A stretch of 64,000 bases of DNA from Anderseniella sp. (GTDB lineage: Bacteria; Pseudomonadota; Alphaproteobacteria; Rhizobiales; Aestuariivirgaceae). The notes under the pieces were generated by a model. The model searched no databases, was not told the DNA's origin, and was given only the letters and a program-made list of their open reading frames with translations. The position numbers and the translations under genes are program-made. The DNA lies in the NCBI GenBank assembly GCA_028289645.1, contig JANQOK010000013.1, forward strand, positions 372,001 through 436,000. The letters run 5' to 3'. Below, piece by piece: positions 17,939 through 27,391 of the stretch (the stretch's first letter is position 1; each line of letters starts with the position of its first letter).

Positions 17939-18288
17939 CGCAGGCTCTCAGCAGTGTCAACATCCGCTTTGTGTATTCAGTCGATGCCATATCCCGTCCC
18001 CTCGCAGGGTTGCCTGCGCAACCAGCGATTGCCCCATTTTTCATCACCTAATTATTGCGCAAGATTGCTAAATACAGGTTACCGGCTATTCAGCACGCGG
18101 ATTGGATGAAGGATGGCGTCTGCGGGCGATCGGGCAATCCTTGCAATTGGCAATTGCGTTGTTTGGCTAAAATGGCCATGCTCGCAATGTATTGATATCA
18201 CAACAAATCAGGCAATGTGGTTTCCAACCGCCGGTTCTGGCGGCTGTATCAGAAACTCAGACTGCCGTTCCCGGGAGGGGAAAACAAT
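17939..18288. promoter_or_regulatory. 350-bp divergent control region with palindrome
   Basis: Non-coding space between a minus-strand response regulator and the plus-strand tct operon, so it should hold both promoters. A near-perfect palindrome, GCAATT-GGC-AATTGC (18143-18157), sits 130 bases before the tctC start and could be an operator for the transporter operon. A good ribosome site (GGAGGGG) precedes tctC at about 18275. I could not assign -35/-10 boxes with confidence. Confidence 0.4.
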
Positions 18289-19284
18289 ATGAAGAAACTG
18301 TTTGGAGCGGCAATTGCGCTGGCGCTCATGGCCGGCACCTCATTCGCCGGCGACTATCCTGAACGTGAAGTCCTCGGCGTTGTCATGTGGGGCGCAGGTG
18401 GTGCAACCGACACGGTAGCCCGTGCGGTCAATCCGGCTGCCGAGGAAGCGCTCGGAAAACCGATTGTGGTCCTGAACAAGTCCGGCGGGGCGGGTGCCAT
18501 CTCAACCGCGTTTGTCAACGCGGCTCCGGCTGACGGTTACACCTTCCTGTACGGCGCAGAAAACCCGCAACTGCATCCGGTGATGGGCGTGGCCGACCTT
18601 GACTACTCAAAGTTCTACCCGGTGAACATTCTCGGCCGTGGCGTTGCGGTGATCGCCGTCAACGCTGATTCCAAATACAAGACCATGCAGGATCTGCTGG
18701 CCGACATCAAAGCCAATCCCGGCACGGTGAAGATGGGTTCCACCGGGCCCGGTGGCCTGCCGAGCACCATCTCCGCGCTGATCAAGAATTCTGCCGATTT
18801 TGACGTGACCGCCATTCCATTCGACGGTGAAGGCCCGGGCCTGACCGCAATGCTTGGCGGTGAAGTGGACTTCATGCCGACCGGCATTTCAGCGGCGGCA
18901 GAAAATGTGAAGGCCGGCAAGATGCGGGTGTTGGCCGTAGTCAACACCGAGCCGGTTGCAACTCTTCCCGACGTGCCGGCCATTACCGACGCCATTCCGG
19001 ACATGGCGAATTTCCTGCCGTGGGGCCCATTTTACGGTGTGTTCGTGCGCCAGGACGTGCCGGACGATGTGAAGGCCAAGCTGGTAGCCACTTTTGACAC
19101 GGCGGCCAAGAGCGAGACCTTCAAGACGCTGATGGCCAACAAGGGCAACATCATCATGAACATTTCCGGTGACGAAGCAGCGTCGTTCCTCAAGAAATGG
19201 CAGCAGGTGACTGCCTGGGCTCTGCAGGATACCGGTGCAGCCAAGGTCAATCCTGAAACGCTTGGCATCATGCGGGCGAAGTAA
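18289..19284 (+). CDS. tctC: Tripartite tricarboxylate transporter substrate-binding protein
   Basis: 331-residue periplasmic binding protein of the TctC/Bug family. Signal peptide MKKLFGAAIALALMAGTSFA, then GAGGATDTVARAVN and KSGGAGAISTAFVNAAPADGYTF (the family's ligand loops), and VKMGSTGPGGLPSTI. The start is the ATG at 18289 behind GGAGGGG; a longer reading to 18217 has no signal character. It is first of the tctCBA operon and feeds the secondary carboxylate symporter. The ligand cannot be read from sequence. Confidence 0.9.
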   Translation: MKKLFGAAIALALMAGTSFAGDYPEREVLGVVMWGAGGATDTVARAVNPAAEEALGKPIVVLNKSGGAGAISTAFVNAAPADGYTFLYGAENPQLHPVMGVADLDYSKFYPVNILGRGVAVIAVNADSKYKTMQDLLADIKANPGTVKMGSTGPGGLPSTISALIKNSADFDVTAIPFDGEGPGLTAMLGGEVDFMPTGISAAAENVKAGKMRVLAVVNTEPVATLPDVPAITDAIPDMANFLPWGPFYGVFVRQDVPDDVKAKLVATFDTAAKSETFKTLMANKGNIIMNISGDEAASFLKKWQQVTAWALQDTGAAKVNPETLGIMRAK

Positions 19285-19292
19285 ACGATGAA

Positions 19293-19315
19293 CCGGCCCG
19301 CGCGATGCGGGCCGG
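19293..19315 (+). promoter_or_regulatory. tctC-tctB intergenic stem-loop
   Basis: A perfect 9-bp G+C stem, CCGGCCCGC (19293-19301) and GCGGGCCGG (19307-19315), with a GCGAT loop, 8 bases after the tctC stop. No T-run follows, so it is not a strong intrinsic terminator. Such elements between a binding-protein gene and its membrane genes commonly protect the upstream mRNA, raising binding protein over permease. Confidence 0.55.
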
Positions 19316-19348
19316 GCTATCGTATCAGATCCGTTGCACAGGTAGCCG

Positions 19349-19843
19349 ATGAGTGACGCCCCAAGACCTCCTGCGCGCCGCCCGGGCGAGGTGGCGTTCT
19401 CGCTGCTGCTGGCTGTGTTCAGCGTGACCGCCTTCTGGCAGTCTTATGCCATATCAGGCTTCAAGGGACTGTCGGAGCCCGGCGTGTTTCCGATGCTGGC
19501 ATCGGCCACCATGCTTCTCAGTTCTCTGGTGATCCTGCGGGACGTGATGTTGAAACAAGCCGGCCCGGAGACGGGGTTCGAACCGTTCCGTCGCGACATT
19601 GTGCCTGTGCGCCTTGTCGTGGTGGTCGGGCTTATTCTGGCCTATGTGATTGCCATGCCGCTGCTGGGATTTGTTGTCAGTTCTGCGGGTTTCCTGTTTC
19701 TGGCGGTCTGGTACCTGTGGCGAAAAGGTCCGCTGATGTCTGCAGCTCTGACCCTGGCATCACTGGCTGCGATCTACGTTATCTTCCGTCAGGTATTTCA
19801 GGTCGTGCTTCCCCAGGGCAGCCTGATACAGGGCGTGTTCTGA
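19349..19843 (+). CDS. tctB: Tripartite tricarboxylate transporter TctB family protein
   Basis: 164-residue small membrane subunit with four hydrophobic helices (about residues 15-33, 50-65, 85-105 and 118-145). The pattern ISGFKGLSEPGVFPMLASATMLLSSL is typical of TctB. It precedes tctA with a single base between stop and start, so it is tightly coupled. It forms the small membrane component of the transporter. Confidence 0.85.
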   Translation: MSDAPRPPARRPGEVAFSLLLAVFSVTAFWQSYAISGFKGLSEPGVFPMLASATMLLSSLVILRDVMLKQAGPETGFEPFRRDIVPVRLVVVVGLILAYVIAMPLLGFVVSSAGFLFLAVWYLWRKGPLMSAALTLASLAAIYVIFRQVFQVVLPQGSLIQGVF

Positions 19844-19844
19844 C

Positions 19845-21347
19845 ATGGAGGTGCTGGGACATCTGGCGATTTCATGGCTGGATCCGTGGCTGCTGTTCCT
19901 GACCGCCGCGGGTACGCTGGCCGGCATCTATGTAGGCGCGATCCCCGGACTTTCAGTGACGATGGCGACGTCCATCCTGATTTCATTCACCTTCAAATGG
20001 GAAGTGAATGATGCGTTGGCATTGATTGCCGGTGTTTTCGTCGGTGGCGTTTATGGCGGCTCGAGAACCGCAATCCTGCTCAACATTCCGGGCGCGCCGA
20101 GCGCGATCGCGACGGCCCTCGAAGGCTACCCTATGGCGAAACGCGGCGAGGCCGGCCAGGCCATCGGCCTGACCACCGTGATGTCGGTGTTCGGCGGTTT
20201 CGTCGGCATAGTCGCGCTGGCGATGTTTGCGCCTGTGATCTCCAGCTTTGCGATCATGTTCAATTCACGCGATTACCTGCTGCTGGGCATGATCGGCATC
20301 CTGCTGGTGGGAACCCTGTCCGGGGAGAGCTTCGCCAAGGGTGCGTTTGCCGGCGCGCTGGGGGTGCTGATCGGCATGGTCGGGCTGGACCCGATGACGG
20401 CAGAGGGCCGGTTCACATTCGGATCGATCACATTGATGGGCGGCATTCCTTATGTTGCCGCCATGATCGGGTTCTTCGGCGTTGCCGAGGCGCTAACGCA
20501 GCTCAAGAACCTGGATCTGCCGGTGATCCGGCAGAAGATTGACCGCATCATCCCGAAGTTGTCCGATGTAAAGAGATACTTCCGGCTTGCCGTTCGCGCC
20601 TCCGGCATCGGTACGATCATCGGAGCATTGCCTGGAACCGGCGGAGATATTGCGGCCTTGCTGGCCTATGACGATGCCAGGCGGACAACCAAAGATCCGG
20701 AAGTGCCGTTTGGCAAGGGCTGCAAGGAAGGCCTCGTTGCCCCCGAGGTCGCCAACAATGCTGCGGTCGGCGGGTCGTTTGTGCCGATGCTGACACTGGG
20801 CATTCCCGGTGATGCGGTCACAGCGGTTATCATCGGCGCCTTGTTCATCCATGGCCTGAAACCCGGCCCGCTGTTGCTGGTCGAGACCCCGCATCTGTTC
20901 TGGTTTACGGTCGGCAACCTGGCACTGGCTAACATATTCCTGCTGATCTTCGGACTGACCGGCATCAAGATTTTCACCAAGATCGTCGAATGTCCCAAGG
21001 CAATCCTGATTTCGCTGATCATTGTGCTGTCGGCTGTCGGCACCTATGCGATCCAGAACAATCCGGCCCATGTGTACTGGATGCTCGGCTTTGGGGTGGC
21101 AGGCTACTTTCTCAAATCCTACGGGTTTCAGGTCGGGCCGGTCATCCTCGGTGTGATCCTGGGCCCGATGATGGACGCCAACTACCGGCGCGCCATGATT
21201 GGCGCCAGGGGTGATGTGGGCACCTTCCTGTGGGATTTCGTGTCGCATCCGATATCGCTTGTGCTGTCAGTGGCATTTCTGCTGATGTTGTTGTCGCAAA
21301 CCCCGTTGTGGCGGCCGCTGGTCTCGAGGCTGCGGCGGCGCGAATAG
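19845..21347 (+). CDS. tctA: Tripartite tricarboxylate transporter permease
   Basis: 500-residue large permease with about 11-12 hydrophobic segments. The TctA fingerprints are present: AIPGLSVTMATSILISFTF near residue 25, GGVYGGSRTAILLNIPGAPSA with TALEGYPMAKRGEAGQA following, and a mirrored GTIIGALPGTGGDIAALLAYD segment near residue 255. It is the last tct gene; the next plus-strand gene starts 45 bases on. Confidence 0.92.
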   Translation: MEVLGHLAISWLDPWLLFLTAAGTLAGIYVGAIPGLSVTMATSILISFTFKWEVNDALALIAGVFVGGVYGGSRTAILLNIPGAPSAIATALEGYPMAKRGEAGQAIGLTTVMSVFGGFVGIVALAMFAPVISSFAIMFNSRDYLLLGMIGILLVGTLSGESFAKGAFAGALGVLIGMVGLDPMTAEGRFTFGSITLMGGIPYVAAMIGFFGVAEALTQLKNLDLPVIRQKIDRIIPKLSDVKRYFRLAVRASGIGTIIGALPGTGGDIAALLAYDDARRTTKDPEVPFGKGCKEGLVAPEVANNAAVGGSFVPMLTLGIPGDAVTAVIIGALFIHGLKPGPLLLVETPHLFWFTVGNLALANIFLLIFGLTGIKIFTKIVECPKAILISLIIVLSAVGTYAIQNNPAHVYWMLGFGVAGYFLKSYGFQVGPVILGVILGPMMDANYRRAMIGARGDVGTFLWDFVSHPISLVLSVAFLLMLLSQTPLWRPLVSRLRRRE

Positions 21348-21392
21348 TTGGCGGGAGGCGGACCAACTCGGCGATGGTGCAATTGGTGAGGC

Positions 21393-21878
21393 ATGCAGAA
21401 AGCGATCAAGTTTCTTCACTCCCTGGCATCGTGCGGCCTGATCGGCGCATTGCTTGGCTACATGATTGTTCTGATCATCGCACCGCAGGACACACCGGCA
21501 GCCTATGCCGACATGCGGCAGTCCATCAATGGCTTGAGTAATTACCTGCTGGTGCCATCGCTTGCGGTCGCGCTGGTGTCGGGACTGGTGTCGATGATCG
21601 TGCAGCCGGTGTTTCTGGAAAAGCGCTGGGTGTGGGTCAAGGCGTTGTCCGGCATTGCCATGTTTGAAGGCACCCTGGCCATCGTGGGGGCGAAGGCCAA
21701 CCACGCGGCGAAGGTCTCGATACAGATTGCCGAAGGCATCGCGAAGCCCGATGCCCTCGATACCGCGCTGGCGTATGAGTGGTATTCGCTGGCATTCATC
21801 ACGGCGCTTTCAGCGGCAAATGTCGCCCTTGGCGTATGGCGCCCGGCGCTCAGTAGACGGCAGGCCGAAACGACTTAA
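21393..21878 (+). CDS. DUF2269-like small membrane protein
   Basis: 161-residue four-helix membrane protein (hydrophobic segments near 7-30, 50-72, 82-103 and 130-150). The N-terminal KFLHSLASCGLIGALLGYMIV and the central Trp-rich RWVWVKALSGIAMFEG loop resemble the DUF2269 group of predicted integral membrane proteins. It follows tctA by 45 bases and may ride on that transcript. Its TAA stop overlaps the opposing hydratase stop. Function unknown. Confidence 0.6.
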   Translation: MQKAIKFLHSLASCGLIGALLGYMIVLIIAPQDTPAAYADMRQSINGLSNYLLVPSLAVALVSGLVSMIVQPVFLEKRWVWVKALSGIAMFEGTLAIVGAKANHAAKVSIQIAEGIAKPDALDTALAYEWYSLAFITALSAANVALGVWRPALSRRQAETT

Positions 21879-22714
21879 GCCATTGTGGCTTCAGCCGTCA
21901 TGGCCAGTTCGCCGCGGTGGTTGCAGGCCCACACGCTGAAACTTGTGTCTGAGATCCTGCGAACATGCAGGGAAAACTCGTGGACATGGGTCAGCGGGCT
22001 GAGCGCCTGGAAGGCGAAGCCGGTGAGCTTTTTGCCGGGAACCTGCTTGCAGGCCAGGTCCATCAGCAGTGTTGCGGTCAGCGGTCCGTGGATGATGAGG
22101 CCGTCATAGCCTTCCTCATCGCGGCAGAAATCCGCATCATAGTGGATGCGGTGGCTGTTGAAGGTGACCGCTGAATAGCGAAACAGCTGAACTGGAGAGG
22201 CGGTGAGAGTGATCGATGTGTCAGCGTCATCGGACGGCAGCATTGGCTCAGGCGGAGCCGCGCCCGGCACCGGCGCCTCGCGATAAACGATCTGGTGTTC
22301 CTCCCGCATGCTGCCGCCGCGGTCGCCGGCGAATTCGTGGCCGACACGGACGAACACCAGTTGTCCGGTGCGGCCCCGCTTTTCCTCCACCGACAGGATG
22401 GTCGAGGTCTTGCCAACGGTCTCGCCGATGCTGAGCGGCTGGGCGGTCCTCAGATCACCGGACGCCCACATGCGCCGGGGCAGGGGGACCGGAGGCAGAA
22501 ACTCTCCCAGAGCCTGATGGCCATCGCGGCCGATACCGGACATTGGCGTGATGTCTGGAAAATACGCCCAATGCCAGCCGGGCGGCAGTGCGGCAGCCTC
22601 TGCGGGCACCTGGCAATCAAATGTCGCGGCGATTTTTTCCAGCTGGGCCTGGTCTATCGTGTCACGCGTGGTCCGGCTGCGGCCAACCCAGCCTGTCAGA
22701 TCGCTGAGCGTCAT
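21875..22714 (-). CDS. MaoC-type acyl-CoA hydratase (FAS1-like dehydratase)
   Basis: 279-residue double hot-dog hydratase. The N-terminal domain has the FAS1-like dehydratase form ([20 protein letters not shown]). The C-terminal hot-dog carries the catalytic region [12 protein letters not shown] and [12 protein letters not shown], which is strongly typical of mesaconyl-C4-CoA / 3-methylfumaryl-CoA hydratase relatives. Its start overlaps the metA stop by 4 bases (ATGA), so it belongs to that transcript. The substrate is not predictable here; no itaconate or hydroxypropionate pathway genes are in the window. Confidence 0.75.
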   Translation of the reverse strand: MTLSDLTGWVGRSRTTRDTIDQAQLEKIAATFDCQVPAEAAALPPGWHWAYFPDITPMSGIGRDGHQALGEFLPPVPLPRRMWASGDLRTAQPLSIGETVGKTSTILSVEEKRGRTGQLVFVRVGHEFAGDRGGSMREEHQIVYREAPVPGAAPPEPMLPSDDADTSITLTASPVQLFRYSAVTFNSHRIHYDADFCRDEEGYDGLIIHGPLTATLLMDLACKQVPGKKLTGFAFQALSPLTHVHEFSLHVRRISDTSFSVWACNHRGELAMTAEATMA

Positions 22715-23628
22715 TTGCCGATCTTGTCCAGGTCGTATGGGGTCGACTGATAGACCTCGTTCAGCCAGTTGCCGAACAACAGATGCGCATGACTGCGCCA
22801 GCGGTTTTCCGGTGTCCGGGACGGATCGTCGCCCGGGAAGTAGTTGGGCGGGATGTTGATTGGTTTGTTGGCTGCCACATCACGATGATACTCTTCGGCC
22901 AGCGTGGTTGAGTCATACTCAATATGATTGAACATGTACAAAGACCGCCTGGCAGGGTCATTGACGAGGCAAAGCCCAGCATCATCCGCCTCCATCAGCA
23001 CCTCCAGCCCGTGGTCAGTGGGCAGATCGGCCCGGCGCACCTCGGTCCAGCGGGAAACGGGGATGGAAAAGTCATCGGAAAAGCCGCGCAGATACGGCGA
23101 TGCAGGGTTCAGGTTACGATGCCGGTATACGCCAAATGCCTTGGCTGCAAGCTCATGCTTGGGAACACCGTGATAGTGATGCATCGCTGCCTGGGCACCC
23201 CAGCAGATGTGCATGGCGGAATGAACATGGCTGTCGCACCAGTCGAGAATTTGCTGCATTTCCGACCAATAGGTGACATCCTCGAACTCAAGCAGTTCGA
23301 TCGGCGCTCCGGTGATGATGAAGCCGTCGAATTTTTCGCCGCGTACATCTTCAAACGGCCGGTAGAAATTCAGCATGTGCTCCGACGATGTCAGCTTCGA
23401 GGTGTGATGGGTCATTTTGATGAGTGTCATCTCCACCTGCAAAGGTGTCGCGCCGCACAGCCGGGCAAACTGGGTTTCGGTGCGCTGCTTGTTGGGCATC
23501 AGGTTGAGCAGGCCAACGCGCAGCGGGCGTATGTCCTGGCGTGCAGCCTCGTCATCATCCATCACCATTACGCCTTCATGCTCCAGGGTGGCGCGGGCAG
23601 GCAGGTTTGTCGGTATCTTGATGGGCAT
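22711..23628 (-). CDS. metAA: Homoserine O-acetyltransferase, MetA family
   Basis: 305-residue MetA enzyme that activates homoserine for methionine synthesis. The catalytic cysteine C142 is in HICWGAQA, with the active-site His/Glu pair in MFNHIEYD. Position 111 is Glu (GAPIELLEF); E. coli MetA, which uses succinyl-CoA, has Gly there (GAPLGLVEF). In B. cereus MetA this Glu switches use to acetyl-CoA, so I call acetyltransferase. It is in a tight run with a P-loop protein upstream (26-bp gap) and the MaoC hydratase downstream. No SAM riboswitch fits in the short gap. Confidence 0.92.
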   Translation of the reverse strand: MPIKIPTNLPARATLEHEGVMVMDDDEAARQDIRPLRVGLLNLMPNKQRTETQFARLCGATPLQVEMTLIKMTHHTSKLTSSEHMLNFYRPFEDVRGEKFDGFIITGAPIELLEFEDVTYWSEMQQILDWCDSHVHSAMHICWGAQAAMHHYHGVPKHELAAKAFGVYRHRNLNPASPYLRGFSDDFSIPVSRWTEVRRADLPTDHGLEVLMEADDAGLCLVNDPARRSLYMFNHIEYDSTTLAEEYHRDVAANKPINIPPNYFPGDDPSRTPENRWRSHAHLLFGNWLNEVYQSTPYDLDKIGK

Positions 23629-23654
23629 GAGGGGCTGCTTTGCTGGTGTTGTAT

Positions 23655-24509
23655 TCAGGCGATGGCACGGGTCAGCAGATCGAGAAAATCCTTGTCATCC
23701 CTGATTTGCGGAATTTCGTGCATTTCAACCACATAACCATGGTTGTCGGCAATCTGTTCATAGAGCGGAATGCGATGATGCAAAAGCCGTTCAAACCCCC
23801 ACACGATGAATTCATCCGGGTCGACGTCATCGTCTCTGGCGATGCCGTGCTGCTGTTTGAACGAGGTCCAGGTCTGTTCGAGGAATTCCGGCTGGTAGTA
23901 CATCGGTTTCGGCATGCCCCGGAACCGATCGACCAGAGCGGCAGAATGTTCCTCGGTGCCGCGAATATACAATAGCAGGGTTGCATCAGCGAGGGCGGAA
24001 AGTACCGGATCGGACGGATTGCCGGCATCGACCACTTCGCACAGCGAGCCGCCGGAATCGCAGATGAAATGGTCGTAAGTGTAGATGTCACGTGACTTGG
24101 CCATGAAGTGCGGCACGTCGGCGAGTGCATTGATTTCGGCCTGCCGGTGCTGGGCCTGGCGGCGCTTGTACTCGGCGAACGGAATGCCGCCCTTGTCCGG
24201 ATTGCCTGGCTTGCCAAGATAGGTGGACAGCGGATCGAGGTTGTCGAAGCTTATGTTCGACGAAATGTAGATCGAGTCGGTCTTCAGCAGTTCACGCAGA
24301 AACGGGTTCTTCATCGCCTCGCGCTTGAAATTGTCGACAATGTGTTCGCCCATGTACCGGGTGCCGATGCGGTAATCGACCGAGTAGTGGAACCAGTCGT
24401 CACGGCGCAGCAGGTTTGCCAACGTGGTCTTGCCCACACCCGACATGCCCATGATGGTTACGGCCTTGGACGGCCAGTTCAGCAATTCTTCTGCGCTGGA
24501 AAATTTCAT
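23655..24509 (-). CDS. P-loop ATPase of unknown function
   Basis: 284-residue P-loop protein. The Walker A motif [15 protein letters not shown] begins near residue 20; a kinase-like lid region ([22 protein letters not shown]) and a Walker B-like [16 protein letters not shown] follow. I recognise it only as a conserved alphaproteobacterial ATPase type. No DNA-binding or membrane segments are visible. It lies upstream of metA with a 26-base gap, so a link to methionine or one-carbon metabolism is possible but not shown. Confidence 0.65.
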   Translation of the reverse strand: MKFSSAEELLNWPSKAVTIMGMSGVGKTTLANLLRRDDWFHYSVDYRIGTRYMGEHIVDNFKREAMKNPFLRELLKTDSIYISSNISFDNLDPLSTYLGKPGNPDKGGIPFAEYKRRQAQHRQAEINALADVPHFMAKSRDIYTYDHFICDSGGSLCEVVDAGNPSDPVLSALADATLLLYIRGTEEHSAALVDRFRGMPKPMYYQPEFLEQTWTSFKQQHGIARDDDVDPDEFIVWGFERLLHHRIPLYEQIADNHGYVVEMHEIPQIRDDKDFLDLLTRAIA

Positions 24510-24562
24510 CTGCCTGCTTTGCCCCGTTCGAATGCAACTTTGTTAGCGCAACCCGGAGAAAG

Positions 24563-26023
24563 TCAAAAGGCCCGAGTTACGGTCAGCGCCAGGCCGTGCG
24601 AGTCATACCGGCTCAGAGCATCATTGGAGAAGTTGCGGGTGTAGGTGTATTCCAGCTGCGGTGCAAGTCCGCGCCAGTAGAAGTCGCGCTTGGTGATCGA
24701 CATCCGGCCGGTTACGCGGGTCTGCTTGCGCTGTTCACCGAGCAGCGGATAATCTCCGTCGGAAACCGAGTAGCGGACGGTGGCTTCGGCAAATCCGGTC
24801 AGGCCCCAGGGCAGTTCGTGGTACAGGCCCGCGCCGCCGGTACCGTTCCAGTTGTCGAGATGATCGCGCTGAGTTTCGGTTCTGCCGAGGCCTGCCTTGG
24901 CAAACAGCAACGTGTTTTCGTTGAAAGCATATTTCAATTGCGTGGTGGCCGTGCTGGTCCAGCCGTCAAGGTAGGTCGCCTCATCATAGCGATTCCAGAC
25001 GTGCTTGAGCTGGGTGTAAAACTGGGCTTTCGGCGTAACCAGGTAACTGATGATCGCCTGCGGGCCGACCGACCAGATGAATTCATCGGCGCCGTACCAG
25101 CCTTGTGTCGCAACCGCACCGAAGGCAACGGAGTATTTCGGTTGCCGGTAGCGCACCAGGGCAGTCTGGTTCAAGGCAGTCTGATCGAAACGGACACCGT
25201 CATACTGCACGAGATTTGTGCCGCTGGATACAATCAGGCTGAGGTCTTTCCTCAATCTCAGATTGTAACCGATATTGCCGCCACCGCGAAAACCGATGCC
25301 GGATTTCTCCCTGGCCTGGTTGCCGACCTCGAAATCCAGGCCGCCCACATTGATCACCTCAAGGCTGGTGCCATTGTTGAAGTTTGTCGACGGGGCAATC
25401 GATCCCCACACGTTGAAACTCCAGGTCTTGCGGGCCTCAATGGCGTTGATGGCCGCATCAAATGTGCGCTGGGCATTGGTGTTAGGTGCCGATGCGCGCA
25501 GCAGGAAGAGATGGTGTGCAGCACTTCGGTCTTCCTTGTTGTCATAAAGCGCGCGGGCAAGTTCAGCGCGCACGGCAGTGAGCTTTGGGTCGTTAGCCAG
25601 GACTTCGCGATAGATGCGGATAGCCTCTTCCAAGTTGCCGCGTTCATGCTCGATCATGGCGCGCATGAACAAATTGCGGTTGTGGCTGAATTTGCCGGTG
25701 AACGGGGCAGCGTCAAGAAGAGTTTCGGCAGCATCCGGCTGGCCGTTCCTGATCAGCCGGCCGAGGATTTTCAGGCGCTTGCCGGCAGGCAGAGTTGCGA
25801 ACTCCTTCTGCGTGGCTTCCGGGACCAGCAGTGTTGCCGGGCGCTGCCGGGTGTCGTTCACTGCCGTTGGCAGCGAGGTCTTGGCGCCTGCTGAGACTGG
25901 CGCGGTCTGCGCCAGCGCTGACTGGGTGAACGCCGGCAGCAACAAAAAGGCAACGATCACGACAAGAGCGCGCCCGAAGGCGCGCTCTAGGGGTGATGTG
26001 TAAAGACTGCCGGCTGGAATCAT
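24563..26023 (-). CDS. Slam-type surface lipoprotein assembly modifier (DUF560)
   Basis: 486-residue outer-membrane protein. After a signal peptide ending near ALAQ comes a TPR-like helical region (about residues 80-190; GNLEEAIRIYREVLANDPKL), then a strand-rich DUF560 barrel from about 205 to a terminal aromatic residue (ALTVTRAF, ending in F). This is the layout of Slam proteins, which move lipoproteins of the TbpB/HpuA type to the cell surface (type XI secretion). Its ATG overlaps the stop of a TbpB-like lipoprotein gene by 4 bases (ATGA), supporting a substrate-transporter pair. Confidence 0.8.
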   Translation of the reverse strand: MIPAGSLYTSPLERAFGRALVVIVAFLLLPAFTQSALAQTAPVSAGAKTSLPTAVNDTRQRPATLLVPEATQKEFATLPAGKRLKILGRLIRNGQPDAAETLLDAAPFTGKFSHNRNLFMRAMIEHERGNLEEAIRIYREVLANDPKLTAVRAELARALYDNKEDRSAAHHLFLLRASAPNTNAQRTFDAAINAIEARKTWSFNVWGSIAPSTNFNNGTSLEVINVGGLDFEVGNQAREKSGIGFRGGGNIGYNLRLRKDLSLIVSSGTNLVQYDGVRFDQTALNQTALVRYRQPKYSVAFGAVATQGWYGADEFIWSVGPQAIISYLVTPKAQFYTQLKHVWNRYDEATYLDGWTSTATTQLKYAFNENTLLFAKAGLGRTETQRDHLDNWNGTGGAGLYHELPWGLTGFAEATVRYSVSDGDYPLLGEQRKQTRVTGRMSITKRDFYWRGLAPQLEYTYTRNFSNDALSRYDSHGLALTVTRAF

Positions 26024-27291
26024 GGAGTGGGAACGGGCGCCGGAACAGCTACAATAGGTGCGCTGCCCTGCGATACGCCGAAGCCGCCCTGCAGGTCGAA
26101 AGTGCCGCGCCGGTCATCATTGATGCCGGTGTCGCCGCCCGTTGGACTTGGCTTGACGGCATACACGCCGAACACGCCGGAGATGTTTTCAGCGCCAGAG
26201 CCATATGTCGCCGCGCTGAGAGCCTGGTCGCCATTGACCCAGCCGCCGCTGTTTCCGGGGTCGGTAACCGTTGCGGTGCCATTGATGGCGCCTTCGTCGG
26301 TGATGTTGCCCTGCAGCTGCACCTCGGCATTATGAAAAGCCGCAATGTCTCCCGGGCTGGCTACCGGGGGTCCGGACGTATCGGCGGCGCTTGATGTGGA
26401 CAGAGCAATGTATTCGTCACCAGACTGCCGATGGACGTCGATCTGGACAACGGTGCCGTCGCTTTCGGTCTTCTCCCAGAACTGTGGTGTTAGTGTACCG
26501 TTGAGTTGATCGGCGCCAAGATCCAGCGAAACAGATGCATGGCCCTGAACGCGCCATGAGCCATCCAGGGTCTGGTAGGTCGCAGCCTGTCCCCAACCCG
26601 TCGTCTTGGCCTGGCCGACATAGCTGCCTTCATAATTCAGTGTGGCGCCGCCCAGTGCAGTAATCTGATCCGGTGTGGTGCGCGAGCTGGCTCCGTCCGC
26701 CTCGCCAAAGAACCAGGCGTCCTGGTCACGGATGGCATCGCGGAAATGAGCAACGTAACTTTCGGTTCCTGCAGCACCGGTAAAATCCCAATACTGCAGT
26801 TCCACATCGATGCCTTCGGACGGTGAAATGCGCCGGAATTCGGAATATTCGGAGCCTTCCACCCTGTGATCAGTGAAGTTGTCGCGCGCTACCTGGCTTG
26901 CGTACTCGATTTCCGGATTGGCCGTCTTATGTTCGAAAATGGCAACCTGCTGCTCGCCCACAAATCCAATTGGCTGGTTCGGGTCCACCAGGACCCTGGC
27001 AGATACAAACTGATTTGGGTCATTGGGGTCATTGTTGATGGTCAAGGCGGTACGGGCTGAACCATCCACTACGCGTGAACCATCGGTGAACACTATCGAG
27101 TTGTCACCGGCGCCCGCGGGCAGATCACCACCGTTAGGCTCGCCGGACGGCTCGTCACCGGACAGGCCGTCGCCGCCTGGCCCGTCAGCCACGGATGCAC
27201 CACTGACATAGGCGTCATCGAAACCGGACGCACAGCCGGAAAGTGCGGTGCCGGCCAGGGCCAGCAGGAGAAACACAGAAGGGGAACGCAT
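26020..27291 (-). CDS. TbpB-like surface lipoprotein, probable Slam substrate
   Basis: 423-residue lipoprotein: signal peptide with lipobox LSGC (lipidated Cys about residue 19), then a low-complexity Gly/Asp/Pro linker (GPGGDGLSGDEPSGEP) to about residue 62, then beta-rich sequence. The C-terminal part resembles the TbpB-like handle/barrel used by Slam substrates (LQGNITDEGAINGTATVT, ENISGVFGVYAVKPSP, GGFGV). It lies just upstream of the Slam-like gene and is translationally coupled to it. The likely role is surface display of a ligand-binding protein; the ligand (metal, heme or host factor) is unknown. No TonB receptor is adjacent. Confidence 0.75.
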   Translation of the reverse strand: MRSPSVFLLLALAGTALSGCASGFDDAYVSGASVADGPGGDGLSGDEPSGEPNGGDLPAGAGDNSIVFTDGSRVVDGSARTALTINNDPNDPNQFVSARVLVDPNQPIGFVGEQQVAIFEHKTANPEIEYASQVARDNFTDHRVEGSEYSEFRRISPSEGIDVELQYWDFTGAAGTESYVAHFRDAIRDQDAWFFGEADGASSRTTPDQITALGGATLNYEGSYVGQAKTTGWGQAATYQTLDGSWRVQGHASVSLDLGADQLNGTLTPQFWEKTESDGTVVQIDVHRQSGDEYIALSTSSAADTSGPPVASPGDIAAFHNAEVQLQGNITDEGAINGTATVTDPGNSGGWVNGDQALSAATYGSGAENISGVFGVYAVKPSPTGGDTGINDDRRGTFDLQGGFGVSQGSAPIVAVPAPVPTP

Positions 27292-27391
27292 GAATACTGC
27301 CTCGCATCACGTACATTGGATGAGGCGGATCATGGCGCATCGTGGTTAATTTTGTTCTAAGCGTTCACGATTGATTAGTGTTAACAGAACC

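Noticed and set aside
23629-23654. SAM-II riboswitch upstream of metA
   Set aside because: SAM-II elements precede metA in many alphaproteobacteria, but only 26 bases lie before the upstream gene's stop, and no pseudoknot-like sequence is visible.
27345-27360. CtrA-like box (TTAA-N7-CTAA) near the lipoprotein gene
   Set aside because: One mismatch and no cell-cycle gene downstream; this motif occurs by chance in A+T-rich spacers.
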